Origin: Parafrankia irregularis
GTDB lineage: Bacteria; Actinomycetota; Actinomycetes; Frankiales; Frankiaceae
Direction of reading: 5' to 3'
Length of the DNA: 64,000 nucleotides
NCBI RefSeq assembly: GCF_001536285.1
Contig: NZ_FAOZ01000034.1
Location: 35,384-99,383 of the forward strand
In this document: piece after piece, positions 45,274-53,236 of the stretch
Position numbering within the stretch: position 1 is the first letter of the stretch
How the letters are laid out: each line of letters starts with the position of its first letter
Position numbers and translations under genes: made by a program
Notes under the pieces: generated by a model
The model's database searches: none
The model's input: the letters and a program-made list of their open reading frames with translations, nothing else
What the model was told of the DNA's origin: nothing

Positions 45274-46818
45274 TTGCACCTCGATACCGACGCCGCTGAC
45301 AGCACCGCCGGTGACGCCGCCGCTCGTGACGCCGCCGCTCGTGACGCCGCCGACGTCGCCGGCAGGCTGGCCACGTTCGACGCGCTGGTGACCCCGGTGG
45401 GGGAGGAACTGCTCGCGCGTGCCGAGGAGGCGCTCGCGAGTGGAGCGGAGCTCGCCGCCGGAACCCGGCTGCGCGCCGCCGGCCACCCACCGGACCTCGT
45501 CGCCGCGGCGTTCAGCCAGGCCGAGCTGCGGGCACGGGCGAGGGCGAAGTTCAGCCATCCGGAGCGGATGTTCTTCACCCGGCCCGGACTCGAACAGGCC
45601 TCCTCGGAGCGGGCCGCGGCGCACCGAGCCGCCCGGTTCGCGGGCCTGGGCCGGCTGGCCGACCTGTGCACCGGCATCGGTGGCGATCTGCTGGCGCTGG
45701 CCGGCGAGCATCCAGTGCTCGCCGTCGACCGCGACCCGCTGCACCTGCGGATGGCCGTCCACAACGCGACCGCCGGCCGGAGACCGCACAGCGGATCACA
45801 CGAGCCGCCTGAGGCGCACGAGCCGGATAAGTCCAACGAGGTGCACGAGATGCACGAGGTGCGGCCGTGGGAGGGCGACGTCCGGGACGCCGACCTGAGC
45901 GGGATCGACGGCGTGTTCGTGGACCCGGCCCGACGCGAAGGCGATCAGCGCCGGTCCGCTGGCGCCGGCGAACCACCCCTGAGCTGGTGCTTCGGCCTGG
46001 TGGAGCGGGTCGCGGCCGTGGCGGTCAAGGCCGCTCCCGGCCTGCCGCTCGAGGTCGTCCCGCCCGGCTGGGAGGTCGAGTTCGTCGCGGACCGCCGCGG
46101 CCTCAAGGAAGCGGTGCTGTTCTCCCCGGCGCTCGCCTCGGCGCCCCGGCGCGCGACCGTCCTGCTCGGCCCCGACAACGCCCCCGGCGGCGGCACCTCC
46201 GGCAGTGGCACCCGCGGCAAAAACACCTCCGGAGGCGGCATCCCCGAGAGCGGCACCCCTGGCGACAGGGCTGATCAGGGCCTCGGCAGCGGGCGGAACG
46301 GGGACCAGCCCCGGCTCCGGGTCGCGACCCTGACAGGCGAGCCTGACCCGCCCGGGGGCGCATCGGATGCCGACGCCGGCGACGGCGGTGTGGCGACGCG
46401 GCTCGCCCTGGGGCGGCCCGAGGGGTTCCTGTTCGACCCGAATCCGGCGGTGACCAGGGCCGGCCTCGTCGGCACGCTCGCGCGCCTGGTCGATGGCTGG
46501 CAGATCGACCCGATGATCGCCTTCCTGTGCGCGCAGAACCCGGTCGCGACCCCGTTCGCCCGGGTGCTCCGAGTCGAGGCCGAGATGGCCTTCGACATCC
46601 GGCGGGTCGCCTCGGCGGTGCGCGGGGCGGGCATCAGCGCTCTGGACGTCCGCCGGCGCGGCCTCGCCGGTGACGTGGAGAGCATCCGCCGCCGGCTGTT
46701 GCCGGCGAGACGCCAGCTGGTTCCCGGCGGCCCCACCATGACCGTGATCATGACGCGGGTGCGGGACGAGCCCTGGGCCATTCTGTGCACGGAGATCCCC
46801 GACCACCAAATCATCTGA
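45274..46818 (+). CDS. Class I SAM-dependent methyltransferase, THUMP-like type
   Basis: 514 residues, TTG start five bases after smpB. After an Ala/Asp-rich N-terminus come an all-helical segment, the SAM motif LADLCTGIGGDLLALAGEHPVLAVDRDPLHLRMAVHNA, and VDPARRE in place of the usual DPPY. The C-terminal part with PEGFLFDPNPAVTRAGLVGTLARLVDGW matches the THUMP-like methyltransferases often linked to RNA modification in actinomycetes. Low-complexity insertions lie at about 170-190 and 305-350 (Gly/Ser/Thr repeats). RNA substrate is inferred only. Confidence 0.8.
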   Translation: MHLDTDAADSTAGDAAARDAAARDAADVAGRLATFDALVTPVGEELLARAEEALASGAELAAGTRLRAAGHPPDLVAAAFSQAELRARARAKFSHPERMFFTRPGLEQASSERAAAHRAARFAGLGRLADLCTGIGGDLLALAGEHPVLAVDRDPLHLRMAVHNATAGRRPHSGSHEPPEAHEPDKSNEVHEMHEVRPWEGDVRDADLSGIDGVFVDPARREGDQRRSAGAGEPPLSWCFGLVERVAAVAVKAAPGLPLEVVPPGWEVEFVADRRGLKEAVLFSPALASAPRRATVLLGPDNAPGGGTSGSGTRGKNTSGGGIPESGTPGDRADQGLGSGRNGDQPRLRVATLTGEPDPPGGASDADAGDGGVATRLALGRPEGFLFDPNPAVTRAGLVGTLARLVDGWQIDPMIAFLCAQNPVATPFARVLRVEAEMAFDIRRVASAVRGAGISALDVRRRGLAGDVESIRRRLLPARRQLVPGGPTMTVIMTRVRDEPWAILCTEIPDHQII

Positions 46819-46855
46819 AGGGCGACAGAAGTTGCGTACGGCCACTTGGTAATCC

Positions 46856-46910
46856 GCAAGAGTCGAGGCCTTTGGTCGCGAGAACAACAACCACGATCCT
46901 CGACTCTTGC
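46856..46910. terminator. 13-bp perfect inverted repeat in a convergent gap (likely bidirectional terminator)
   Basis: GCAAGAGTCGAGG (46856) and CCTCGACTCTTGC (46898) are exact complements with a 29-base loop, centrally between the convergent methyltransferase and DUF1275 genes. A related partial copy (AAGAGTCGA) lies at 46952. A degenerate direct repeat (GATCCTCGACTCTTGCC and GATCCTCGGATCTTGCT, each followed by GGCAGCAGCAG) also occurs at 46895 and 46990. Confidence 0.55.
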
Positions 46911-47042
46911 CAGGCAGCAGCAGCAGCCGCAGCGACAGTCCGGCGCGGCAACTCGAAGAGTCGATGATTTTCGTCGTCCAGATGCCGGTGATCCTCGGAT
47001 CTTGCTCGGCAGCAGCAGACGTCGCGCCCGCGCTCGCGTGTC

Positions 47043-48014
47043 CTAGTCTTCGGACGTCGCACCGTCGTCAATCGGGCGTTTCAACGACGTCATCGGCGCC
47101 GGTCGGGCCCCGGAGCGGGCCAGCGGGGGCGGCGTGACGGCCAGCGCGAGGCTCGCCAGGGCGAGCGCCAGACCGCAGCACAGCGGCATCAGCGGGGAGA
47201 CCCGGAAGAACCCCAGCGCGCCGGCGCCGGCGCTGGCGAACATGACCGCGGGCCCGGCCGCCTGCCGTAGGCCCTGGGAGCCCTGACCGCCACCCGCCCG
47301 GGTCTGGATGGCGAACATCGTGATCGCCGTGGTGAGAACGTTCGTCGGGATCTCCGGCCTGGCCAGCCGCTGCGCCGTCGCGTGCTGCAGGCCCATCGCG
47401 ATCGCCAGGGTGGACACGAGGACGTAGTCCGCGAACGTGCTGGGCTCATCGCGCAGCTGGCCGCCCCTGTCAGCCGCGAGGTCCAGCGAGGGGTGCAGCC
47501 AGACCACGACCACCGCCAGTGCCGCCGTGACGAGCGCGGTCTGGACGGCGGTGACCGTTCCGAGCCACGCCCGCGGATGGTGCGCCGACCAGGCACCGAT
47601 CCGGCCACCGATCAACGCGCCGATGATGAAGCAGGTCAACGCGTTCAGGGAGAGCACACCGGATATTCCGCGGGGGTCGGCGAGCGAGAAGCCCAGCACC
47701 ACCACGTTGCCGGTCATGTTCGCCACGAAGACCTCACCGAGACCCAGGAAGGTCAGCGAGTCCACCAGACCGGTCAGGGCCGTCATGGTGAACAGGAGCG
47801 CGACGATCCGCCACTTGCCTGCCTCACGCGGGCGGGCACCAGGGTTCACCCTGATCAGGCCCGTCAGACGGCGGTGCCCGTTGCCGTGGACAGGGCCGCC
47901 GACGTGTGCGCCGACGAAGGTGCTGTCCCCGGCGGCGGTGCTTTCCCCGGCGGTGGGGTCGTCGCGGCCCGGGGCGTGCGGCCGGTTGTGCTTCGGGTCG
48001 GTCGCGCGTCGCAC
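47043..48014 (-). CDS. DUF1275 (YoaK-family) membrane protein
   Basis: 323 residues. A hydrophilic N-terminus of about 65 residues is followed by six to seven membrane helices. Family hallmarks: ALTGLVDSLTFLGLGEVFVANMTGNVVVLGFSLA, GALIGGRIGA, and IAMGLQHATAQRLARPEIPTNVLTTAITMF. DUF1275 proteins are inner-membrane proteins of unknown function. Transcribed alone. Confidence 0.87.
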   Translation of the reverse strand: MRRATDPKHNRPHAPGRDDPTAGESTAAGDSTFVGAHVGGPVHGNGHRRLTGLIRVNPGARPREAGKWRIVALLFTMTALTGLVDSLTFLGLGEVFVANMTGNVVVLGFSLADPRGISGVLSLNALTCFIIGALIGGRIGAWSAHHPRAWLGTVTAVQTALVTAALAVVVVWLHPSLDLAADRGGQLRDEPSTFADYVLVSTLAIAMGLQHATAQRLARPEIPTNVLTTAITMFAIQTRAGGGQGSQGLRQAAGPAVMFASAGAGALGFFRVSPLMPLCCGLALALASLALAVTPPPLARSGARPAPMTSLKRPIDDGATSED

Positions 48015-48127
48015 CCGGTCAGTGTCCTGGAGCGGGAGCCGTCCGTCCTGCGGAGCGGAGCCACCCGGAATGCCTGGTCAGGGTGGCTCCGGCCAGCGCC
48101 GCGGCGGTCTGGGCCAGGCGGTCTGGG

Positions 48128-48595
48128 TCAGAGGCGCAGCGGACGGATCGGAGCCGCGATCAGCGCGGGGTTGTTGCGCCAGTCGACACCCGGCACGTCG
48201 ACGTACAGCTCGATCTCGTTTCCGTCCGGGTCGTAGATGTACAGGCTGTGTGTCACCGTGTGGTCCGATGCGCCCGCGATCTGGACGCCGGCCTCCGCGA
48301 TCTGGGCCAGCACGGCGCGCAACTCGTCGTCGCTGTCGCCGACCTTGAGCCCGAAGTGGTAGAGCCCGACCCGACGCCCGCGTGGCAGTGCGGCGGCACC
48401 CTCGCCGACCTCGATCAGCAGCAGCTCGTGATGCGTCCGCCCGGAGGAGAACGCGGCGGCGGGGATGCCCAGCGTGTTCGCGCCGTCCGGCTCCGGGAAC
48501 ACCTGGCGCCAGCCGAGGACGTCCCGGTAGAAGGCCGCGGAGCGCTCGAGGTTACGCACATAGAGCACCAGGTGCCCAAGTTCCTTGATCTCCAC
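48128..48595 (-). CDS. VOC-superfamily (glyoxalase / extradiol dioxygenase-like) protein
   Basis: 155 residues. One VOC domain: IKELGHLVLYVRNLERSAAFYRDVLGWRQV, RTHHELLLIEVGEG, GLYHFGLKVGDSDDELRAVLAQI and YIYDPDGNEIELYVD. Likely metal ligands are His in GHLVLY, His in YHFGL and Glu in NEIELY. This resembles catechol-2,3-dioxygenase-type singletons. Substrate unknown. Confidence 0.86.
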   Translation of the reverse strand: MEIKELGHLVLYVRNLERSAAFYRDVLGWRQVFPEPDGANTLGIPAAAFSSGRTHHELLLIEVGEGAAALPRGRRVGLYHFGLKVGDSDDELRAVLAQIAEAGVQIAGASDHTVTHSLYIYDPDGNEIELYVDVPGVDWRNNPALIAAPIRPLRL

Positions 48596-48914
48596 CAGGA
48601 CCTCCGTGTCGCCAATCGCAAGCTTGAATGTTCAACTATAAGGGTCGTCTGCCTGTTCCGTCGCCGATGTCCTGGATGCGAGGCGAGACCCGCGACCTGC
48701 GGGTGACGACCTGTAACCTGCGACGGCTGCCGCATCGGCCGGCTGCGCACATCCGACCCGACCCGACCCGGCCCGGCCCGGCCCGCGCCCGGGCGAAACC
48801 CGCTGGCGGTGCTCCGGCGGGTATGGGAACATACGTGCGGCGGTCGACGTTGGACCGTCTGTGCAGCCAGCGAGAGCTGGCGGTTCGGTACAGTTGGTTG
48901 GTCGTCACACACCA
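48596..48914. other. Intergenic region upstream of ssrA
   Basis: About 320 bases. A short microsatellite of ACCCG and GCCCG units lies at 48755-48785. The ssrA promoter must be here. TTGGAC at 48850 and TACAGT at 48889 are too far apart to be a convincing pair. Confidence 0.4.
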
Positions 48915-49288
48915 GGGGGTGACCGGCTTCGACTCCGGACGTCGAGGCAGGGGAAGCGGGCCGAGGATGAGCGGTTATCTCGTAAACGATCCGTTCGAAC
49001 CAATAGCTGCCAACAAGACGCAGCCTGCTACCTCCGCTTACGCCCTCGCGGCCTGAGTAGAGACCAAGTAGCCGTCAGCCTGGGAGTTCCTCCGGCCCAG
49101 GATCTGGCGTCGCTAGGAGGATCACCGTCCCACCCGGTCGCGGGGTGAGTCGGGACATCTAACAGCGACTGAGCCTGTTCACCGGCTTGCCTGCGGGACC
49201 GGTGGGGCTGAGAAAAAACAAGCAGGCTGCGCCCGGAGAAGCCCTGTGTCGGGGCCGGAGGACGCGGGTTCGATTCCCGCCACCTCCA
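48915..49288 (+). ncRNA. ssrA: Transfer-messenger RNA (tmRNA)
   Basis: The 5' end GGGGGTGACCGGCTTCGACT is the tmRNA consensus and pairs with the 3' CACCTCC (49281-49287) to make the acceptor stem. The T-arm is GCGGGTTCGATTCCCGC (49264-49280). Between them is the tag-coding ORF starting at GCC 49009, preceded by AATAGCT as in other tmRNAs, and ending at TGA 49054. The tag read after the tRNA-derived Ala is ANKTQPATSAYALAA. The base after the discriminator is CC then G, so the terminal CCA is not fully encoded and must be added. Works with SmpB (44792). Confidence 0.95.
49009..49056 (+). CDS. tmRNA proteolysis-tag open reading frame
   Basis: GCC AAC AAG ACG CAG then nine more codons and TGA: ANKTQPATSAYALAA. 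The ALAA end is the degradation signal for Clp proteases. The resume codon is GCC at 49009, placed after AATAGCT exactly as the resume codon follows AATAGTC in E. coli. Not an independent gene. Confidence 0.9.
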   Translation, partial: ANKTQPATSAYALAA

Positions 49289-49498
49289 CCGACGCCGAGA
49301 GGGGCCGTCCATCTAGGACGGCCCCTCTACCTGTAAGAACGCCTTTCGGCTCTGCGGTCCCGCCACCTTCACAGGCGCTGGTGCCCACGGGGTGCCCACG
49401 CCGGATTTCACAGGGGGATCGCTGCGGCGATCGTCTCGTCCGGGCTCTTCGCTGATTGCCAGGTCGACCAACATCGGTGTCAAACTGACAGGCGACCC
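49285..49498. repeat. Left copy of a ~200-bp imperfect direct repeat overlapping the tmRNA 3' end (att-like)
   Basis: Begins with TCCACCGACGCCGAG inside the tmRNA acceptor and continues through the terminator hairpin. It aligns, with scattered changes, to 53026-53236. The first 15 bases are identical and later blocks are GGACGGCCCCTCT, then AACGCC, then TCGCC or CCGCCAC blocks. The repeat flanks the TIR-kinase gene, as att sites flank an integrated element. Confidence 0.6.
49298..49328 (+). terminator. Terminator hairpin of ssrA
   Basis: AGAGGGGCCGTCC and GGACGGCCCCTCT are exact complements (13 bp) with loop ATCTA, starting ten bases after the tmRNA 3' end. A short pyrimidine stretch follows. 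A strong factor-independent terminator. Confidence 0.75.
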
Positions 49499-49683
49499 CG
49501 ATGAGGGCAATCCTGGTCCAATCGAGCGTGTCGGCGACGCGCGGCCCGACTAGCGCGTGAACTTCGGCCGCCTGGATTAGTTTGTCGCCAGACAGTCGCG
49601 CAGCCGGATGGGCTCAGGACCGGGCGGGATCGAGTGAACACCCCCCAAACAAAAGTCGCGGTGAGCTCTGGGACACTCCGCGA
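49329..49683. other. Leader region of the TIR-kinase gene
   Basis: About 355 bases, mostly the left direct repeat. No protein gene is recognised. The only palindromic word is GTCAAACTGAC near 49480. The promoter of the TIR-kinase gene should be here. Confidence 0.4.
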
Positions 49684-52410
49684 ATGGTGACGGGGAGCGA
49701 TGCTGTGAGTAGCGGTGACGCCGAGCGGGTGTTCATCAGCGCGGCGGACGCGGATCGCGGCTGGGCCCAGTGGATCGCGCTACAGCTTCGCCAGGCGGGT
49801 TACATCGTGGAATACGAGCGATCCTGGCAGGCAGAGGCCAGTTTCCCGGCCAACATGGACCGCGCGCTCGCCCGTGCCGACAAGATCGTTGCGGTGGTGT
49901 CGCCGGTCTACTTCGACCAGAGCACCTACGGGCTTGAGGCGGCCGTCGGGACCGCTCAGAACCGCGACGGTGTGCTCGTGCCCGTCCTGGTCGCGCCGAC
50001 CACGCTGCCACCGCTGTTCGGCCGGCTCTCACACGTCAGTCTGTTAGGCCTCGACGAGGAGGAAGCGCAACAGCGACTGCTCAGCGGGGTGCGCGGCATC
50101 CGGCCTACCAGGCCAGACGAGGGCGTGCTCTGGCCCGGCGGTGTGGCACCCACTCGCCAGGTCCCGTCGGCACTGGCCACCCCACCCCCTGCGCCGAAGC
50201 TGCCCGCGCCGTTCCCCGGCCGCATCGACATGCTGGCCGACCAGGTCGCCAGGGCGCTGCCGCAGTACGAGCTCGGTGAGCGGCTCGGCGCGGGCAGTTT
50301 CGGCGTCGTGTTCGAGGGTCGGCACCGCGCCCTGAACCGTCGGGTCGCGGTCAAGGTGCTCTCGGCCGACCGCGAGGACTCCCAGGCCCGGTACTCCTCC
50401 GAGGCGCGCGTGCTGGCAAACCTCGACCACCACGCCCACGTCGTCCGGGTCTACGACTACGTCGAGCAGGACGAGCTCCACATGATCATTATGGAGCTGC
50501 TCCCCGGGGGAACGCTGACCAGGCGCCGGCGGCGGCTGTCGCAGCCGGACGCGTGCGCTGTGGGACTGGCCGTCGCCGAGGCGCTTTCCCATGTGCACCG
50601 ACATAATGTGCTGCACCGGGACATCAAGCCCGACAACATGCTGTTCGACAACGACGGCCTGTTGAAGGTGACCGACTTCGGCATCGCCAAGATCTTCGAC
50701 GGGTCGGGGGCGAATGCCAGCGCAGTTGTCGGCACGCCGAAGTACATGGCCCCGGAGCAGATCAGTGGCGAGCGGCTCGGGCCATCGACGGACCTGTACT
50801 CGCTGGCCGCGGTGCTTTACGAGCTGCTGTCGGGCCAGCCGCTGTTCGGCCAGAACCTGTCGGTGCCGGTCCTCTACAACCAACACCTGAATGTCGTGCC
50901 GCCGCCGCCGGCCGGGGTGCCTTCGGAGATCGGCGCGGTTGTGGTCCGGGCCCTGGCGAAACAGGCGGAGCAGCGTCACCCCTCAGCCCGCGCCTTCGCG
51001 CTCGACCTGGCCGCCGCCGCACGGGAGAGCTTCGGCCAGAACTGGCTGGACAGCTCGGCTGCCACCGTGCAGCTCAGCGAGGAAGTGCGTAAGGCCGTCA
51101 CCGGACCGCCGCCCGGCGGCCATCCAGGAGCGAGGTCGAGGACATCCTCGACCTCTGTGTCCGTTCCGGCGTCCGGCGGTGGTGCGGCGGTAGGGGACAC
51201 TCCGCCGACCACGGTGTCACCGCCCGCCCACGTGCCGTCGGCCGTGTCCGCCTCTCCGTCGGACCCGGAGTCGGCGCCGGTGCCGGTGCCGGCGCCGACA
51301 CCGACTCCGGGTGACGGCGGTCGAGGCGGCCGTCGGGCGTGGCTGGCCGTCGGGCTCGCGGTGGTGGTGGCACTGGCCACGCTAGGACTCGTGGTGCTTC
51401 AGCCTGACGACGAGCCGCCCGCCGTGCTGGGTGGATGCACCCAGGTGACCGTGTTCTCCGGGGGTGAGGGGACGCCCTACGACGGCTACGGCACCGTGCT
51501 CGCCGACCTGATCGAGGACGCCTACCCGGGTACCTCTGCCAACAACGTCCTCACCGCGGGCAGCGCTGCCAACCTGGAGAGCGTCCGGATCCCTGCGAAC
51601 GCCCGGTGCCTGCTCGCGGTCTCGCAGCTCAACACCGCGGTCGACGCGTTCGGCGGCACCCCGGCGCAGTTCCCGACCCCGATCAAAAACCTCCGGATTG
51701 TCGGGCCGCTCGGGTTCGACCTCGTCCACCTGGTGGTACGGCGGGACGCCGGATTCACCCGGGCCTCCGACCTGTGCGGGAGGCAGGTGCTCAGCGGGCC
51801 GACGCGGTCGGGAACGTTCCAGATAGGCAGCGCGCTGTTCCGGGTACTCGGCTGTGCGGGCTCGGTGCGGCCCGAGGAGGCCACGCTGACCGACCAGCTG
51901 GCGCGGGTCCGGCGTGGCGCGGTCGACGCGGTGCTGTGGGCGGGCGGCTCCCCGACGGCCGAGATCCGGGAATCGCTGAAGGACGGTGAGTGGGCCACCC
52001 TGCTGCCCACAGGCGACAGCGTAGGGCCGATGATCAATGACTGGAACAGTCGGGTCGGCACCACGTTCGGCCCGAACTTCGTCTCCGGGGACGTTTACAC
52101 CGCCGAAACGATCCTGCCCAGCGACTACCCGGGGGTCGGGCGGACGATGGCGGTCGCGGTGCCGAACGGCGTGGTCGCGAACCAGAGCGCCGATCCCGCC
52201 CTGGTGGCCTTCGTTGCCAGGGCGCTGTTCGATGACCGGAGCAGGTTCGAGGCCGCGCTCTGGGCCGACGGCAGCGGTGGCCGACACTTCCCGACCGCCG
52301 CCGAGTCGGTGGCTCGCAATCCCGTCTACTGCCTGGTGCCGCTGCACCCGAGCGCCCGGACTTACTACGCTGAGAATGGCTCGGCGCCCGGCTGCGCCGC
52401 TGGGACCTGA
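49684..52410 (+). CDS. TIR domain - Ser/Thr kinase - membrane helix - TAXI solute-binding domain fusion protein
   Basis: 908 residues from ATG 49684; the frame is open to 49582 without domain content. Residues 14-140 form a bacterial TIR domain (AERVFISAADADRGWAQWIALQLRQAGY, then FPANMDRALARADKIVAVVSPVYF, and the conserved Glu in YGLEAA). Residues 190-440 are a complete kinase (LGAGSFG, VAVKVL, HRDIKPDN, DFG, APEQ). A Pro/Ser linker with repeated PVPAPTPTP follows. A membrane helix lies at 549-574. From 582 to the end is a TAXI-family TRAP-type solute-binding domain (GTPYDGYGTVLADLIEDAYPG, DLCGRQVLSGPTRSGT, and the closing PLHPSARTYYAENG). The topology puts TIR and kinase inside and the binding domain outside. 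NADase or signalling output of the TIR is inferred from the family only. Confidence 0.93.
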   Translation: MVTGSDAVSSGDAERVFISAADADRGWAQWIALQLRQAGYIVEYERSWQAEASFPANMDRALARADKIVAVVSPVYFDQSTYGLEAAVGTAQNRDGVLVPVLVAPTTLPPLFGRLSHVSLLGLDEEEAQQRLLSGVRGIRPTRPDEGVLWPGGVAPTRQVPSALATPPPAPKLPAPFPGRIDMLADQVARALPQYELGERLGAGSFGVVFEGRHRALNRRVAVKVLSADREDSQARYSSEARVLANLDHHAHVVRVYDYVEQDELHMIIMELLPGGTLTRRRRRLSQPDACAVGLAVAEALSHVHRHNVLHRDIKPDNMLFDNDGLLKVTDFGIAKIFDGSGANASAVVGTPKYMAPEQISGERLGPSTDLYSLAAVLYELLSGQPLFGQNLSVPVLYNQHLNVVPPPPAGVPSEIGAVVVRALAKQAEQRHPSARAFALDLAAAARESFGQNWLDSSAATVQLSEEVRKAVTGPPPGGHPGARSRTSSTSVSVPASGGGAAVGDTPPTTVSPPAHVPSAVSASPSDPESAPVPVPAPTPTPGDGGRGGRRAWLAVGLAVVVALATLGLVVLQPDDEPPAVLGGCTQVTVFSGGEGTPYDGYGTVLADLIEDAYPGTSANNVLTAGSAANLESVRIPANARCLLAVSQLNTAVDAFGGTPAQFPTPIKNLRIVGPLGFDLVHLVVRRDAGFTRASDLCGRQVLSGPTRSGTFQIGSALFRVLGCAGSVRPEEATLTDQLARVRRGAVDAVLWAGGSPTAEIRESLKDGEWATLLPTGDSVGPMINDWNSRVGTTFGPNFVSGDVYTAETILPSDYPGVGRTMAVAVPNGVVANQSADPALVAFVARALFDDRSRFEAALWADGSGGRHFPTAAESVARNPVYCLVPLHPSARTYYAENGSAPGCAAGT

Positions 52411-52517
52411 CGGCCGACCGCGCTGGGCGGGCGCTCCCAGCCCCTCGACACCTGCGGTCGTCGGTCCGCACGAAGCGGGTTTCGTGGTGACGCGGGGCGG
52501 GAGCCATGCCAGGTCCG

Positions 52518-52686
52518 TCAGGTCGAGGATGGTGCCGGGCGGCGGAGCAGGCCGACGCCGACGGCCATCCACAGGAACGCGAACAGCCAGGGCGGCACGG
52601 CCTGGGTCGCGACATCCAACGCAAGGAACAGTGCGCCGAGCACGGCGACGACCAGGCCGGTGCGGCGGAGCCGTCCACTGGTACGC
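52518..52686 (-). pseudogene. Fragment of a small membrane protein
   Basis: The minus strand encodes RTSGRLRRTGLVVAVLGAL then two hydrophobic helices (VVAVLGALFLALDVA and WLFAFLWMAVGVGLL) and a stop at 52518. The upstream part in the same frame is antisense to the TetR-like fragment that starts near 52700, so the N-terminal part is missing. Probably the 3' end of a disrupted membrane protein gene. Confidence 0.35.
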
Positions 52687-52699
52687 AGCGCGAGACCGA

Positions 52700-52956
52700 C
52701 CATCGCCGTCAACCGCGAACGCGCCTTCCGCCGCCACGTCGAAGCCATCGCCACCCACCTGCGCGCCGGCGTGAGCGTCGACGACGGCGTCACCATCTAT
52801 CTCGCGCTCGTCCTGCCCGAGATCTACCGCACCCTCGCCATCGAGCGTTGCTGGACCGCCGAGCGGTACGAACACTGGCTCGCCGACGCCCTGATTACGC
52901 AACTACTGGACGATCCACCCCGGTCGCACCAGGTGCTCCGCGGCGCGCCATCGTGA
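52700..52956 (+). pseudogene. TetR-family regulator C-terminal fragment
   Basis: Reads RERAFRRHVEAIATHLRAG, then VSVDDGVTIYLALVLPEIYRTLAIERCWTAERYEHWLADALITQLL, closely matching the last two helices of TetR regulators that end with RGWSPDRYEAWLADTL-type sequence. No HTH part lies upstream, so the gene is truncated. It sits at a break point between unrelated fragments. Confidence 0.55.
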
Positions 52957-53025
52957 TCAGTGGGGTGATACGCCATCCCAGGCCGCCCGAACAGACCGCG
53001 CAGTGCCTGGCCGGGGTGCGTTGGG

Positions 53026-53236
53026 TCCACCGACGCCGAGTGGGGTCGTCCACCCTGGACGGCCCCTCTTCCCGTGGAAACGCCAGCCACCTCCGCGATC
53101 TCGCCACTGTCACCGGCGCCCGTGCGGGCACAGCGTGGACGAACCGTTCTGCGGGGGTATCGCCGCAGCGGCCGTCTCTGCCGCCTGCCCGCCACGTCCA
53201 CCATCTGCGCCAGATCGGGTGTACTGGACGGATCGG
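53026..53236. repeat. Right copy of the ~200-bp direct repeat (att-like)
   Basis: TCCACCGACGCCGAG identical to 49285-49299. It then carries a degenerate hairpin (TGGGGTCGTCCACCCTGGACGGCCCCTCT, of which the 3' arm is identical to the ssrA terminator) and further degenerate similarity for about 150 bases. It lacks the rest of tmRNA, as expected for the distal site of an element inserted in the ssrA 3' end. Confidence 0.6.

Noticed and set aside
48755..48790. ACCCG/GCCCG tandem run considered as a CRISPR or regulatory array
   Set aside because: Units of five bases without spacers; a simple microsatellite.
49261..49291. Possible tRNA gene
   Set aside because: The T-arm and acceptor are those of tmRNA; the 5' partner is at 48915 and there is no anticodon arm nearby.
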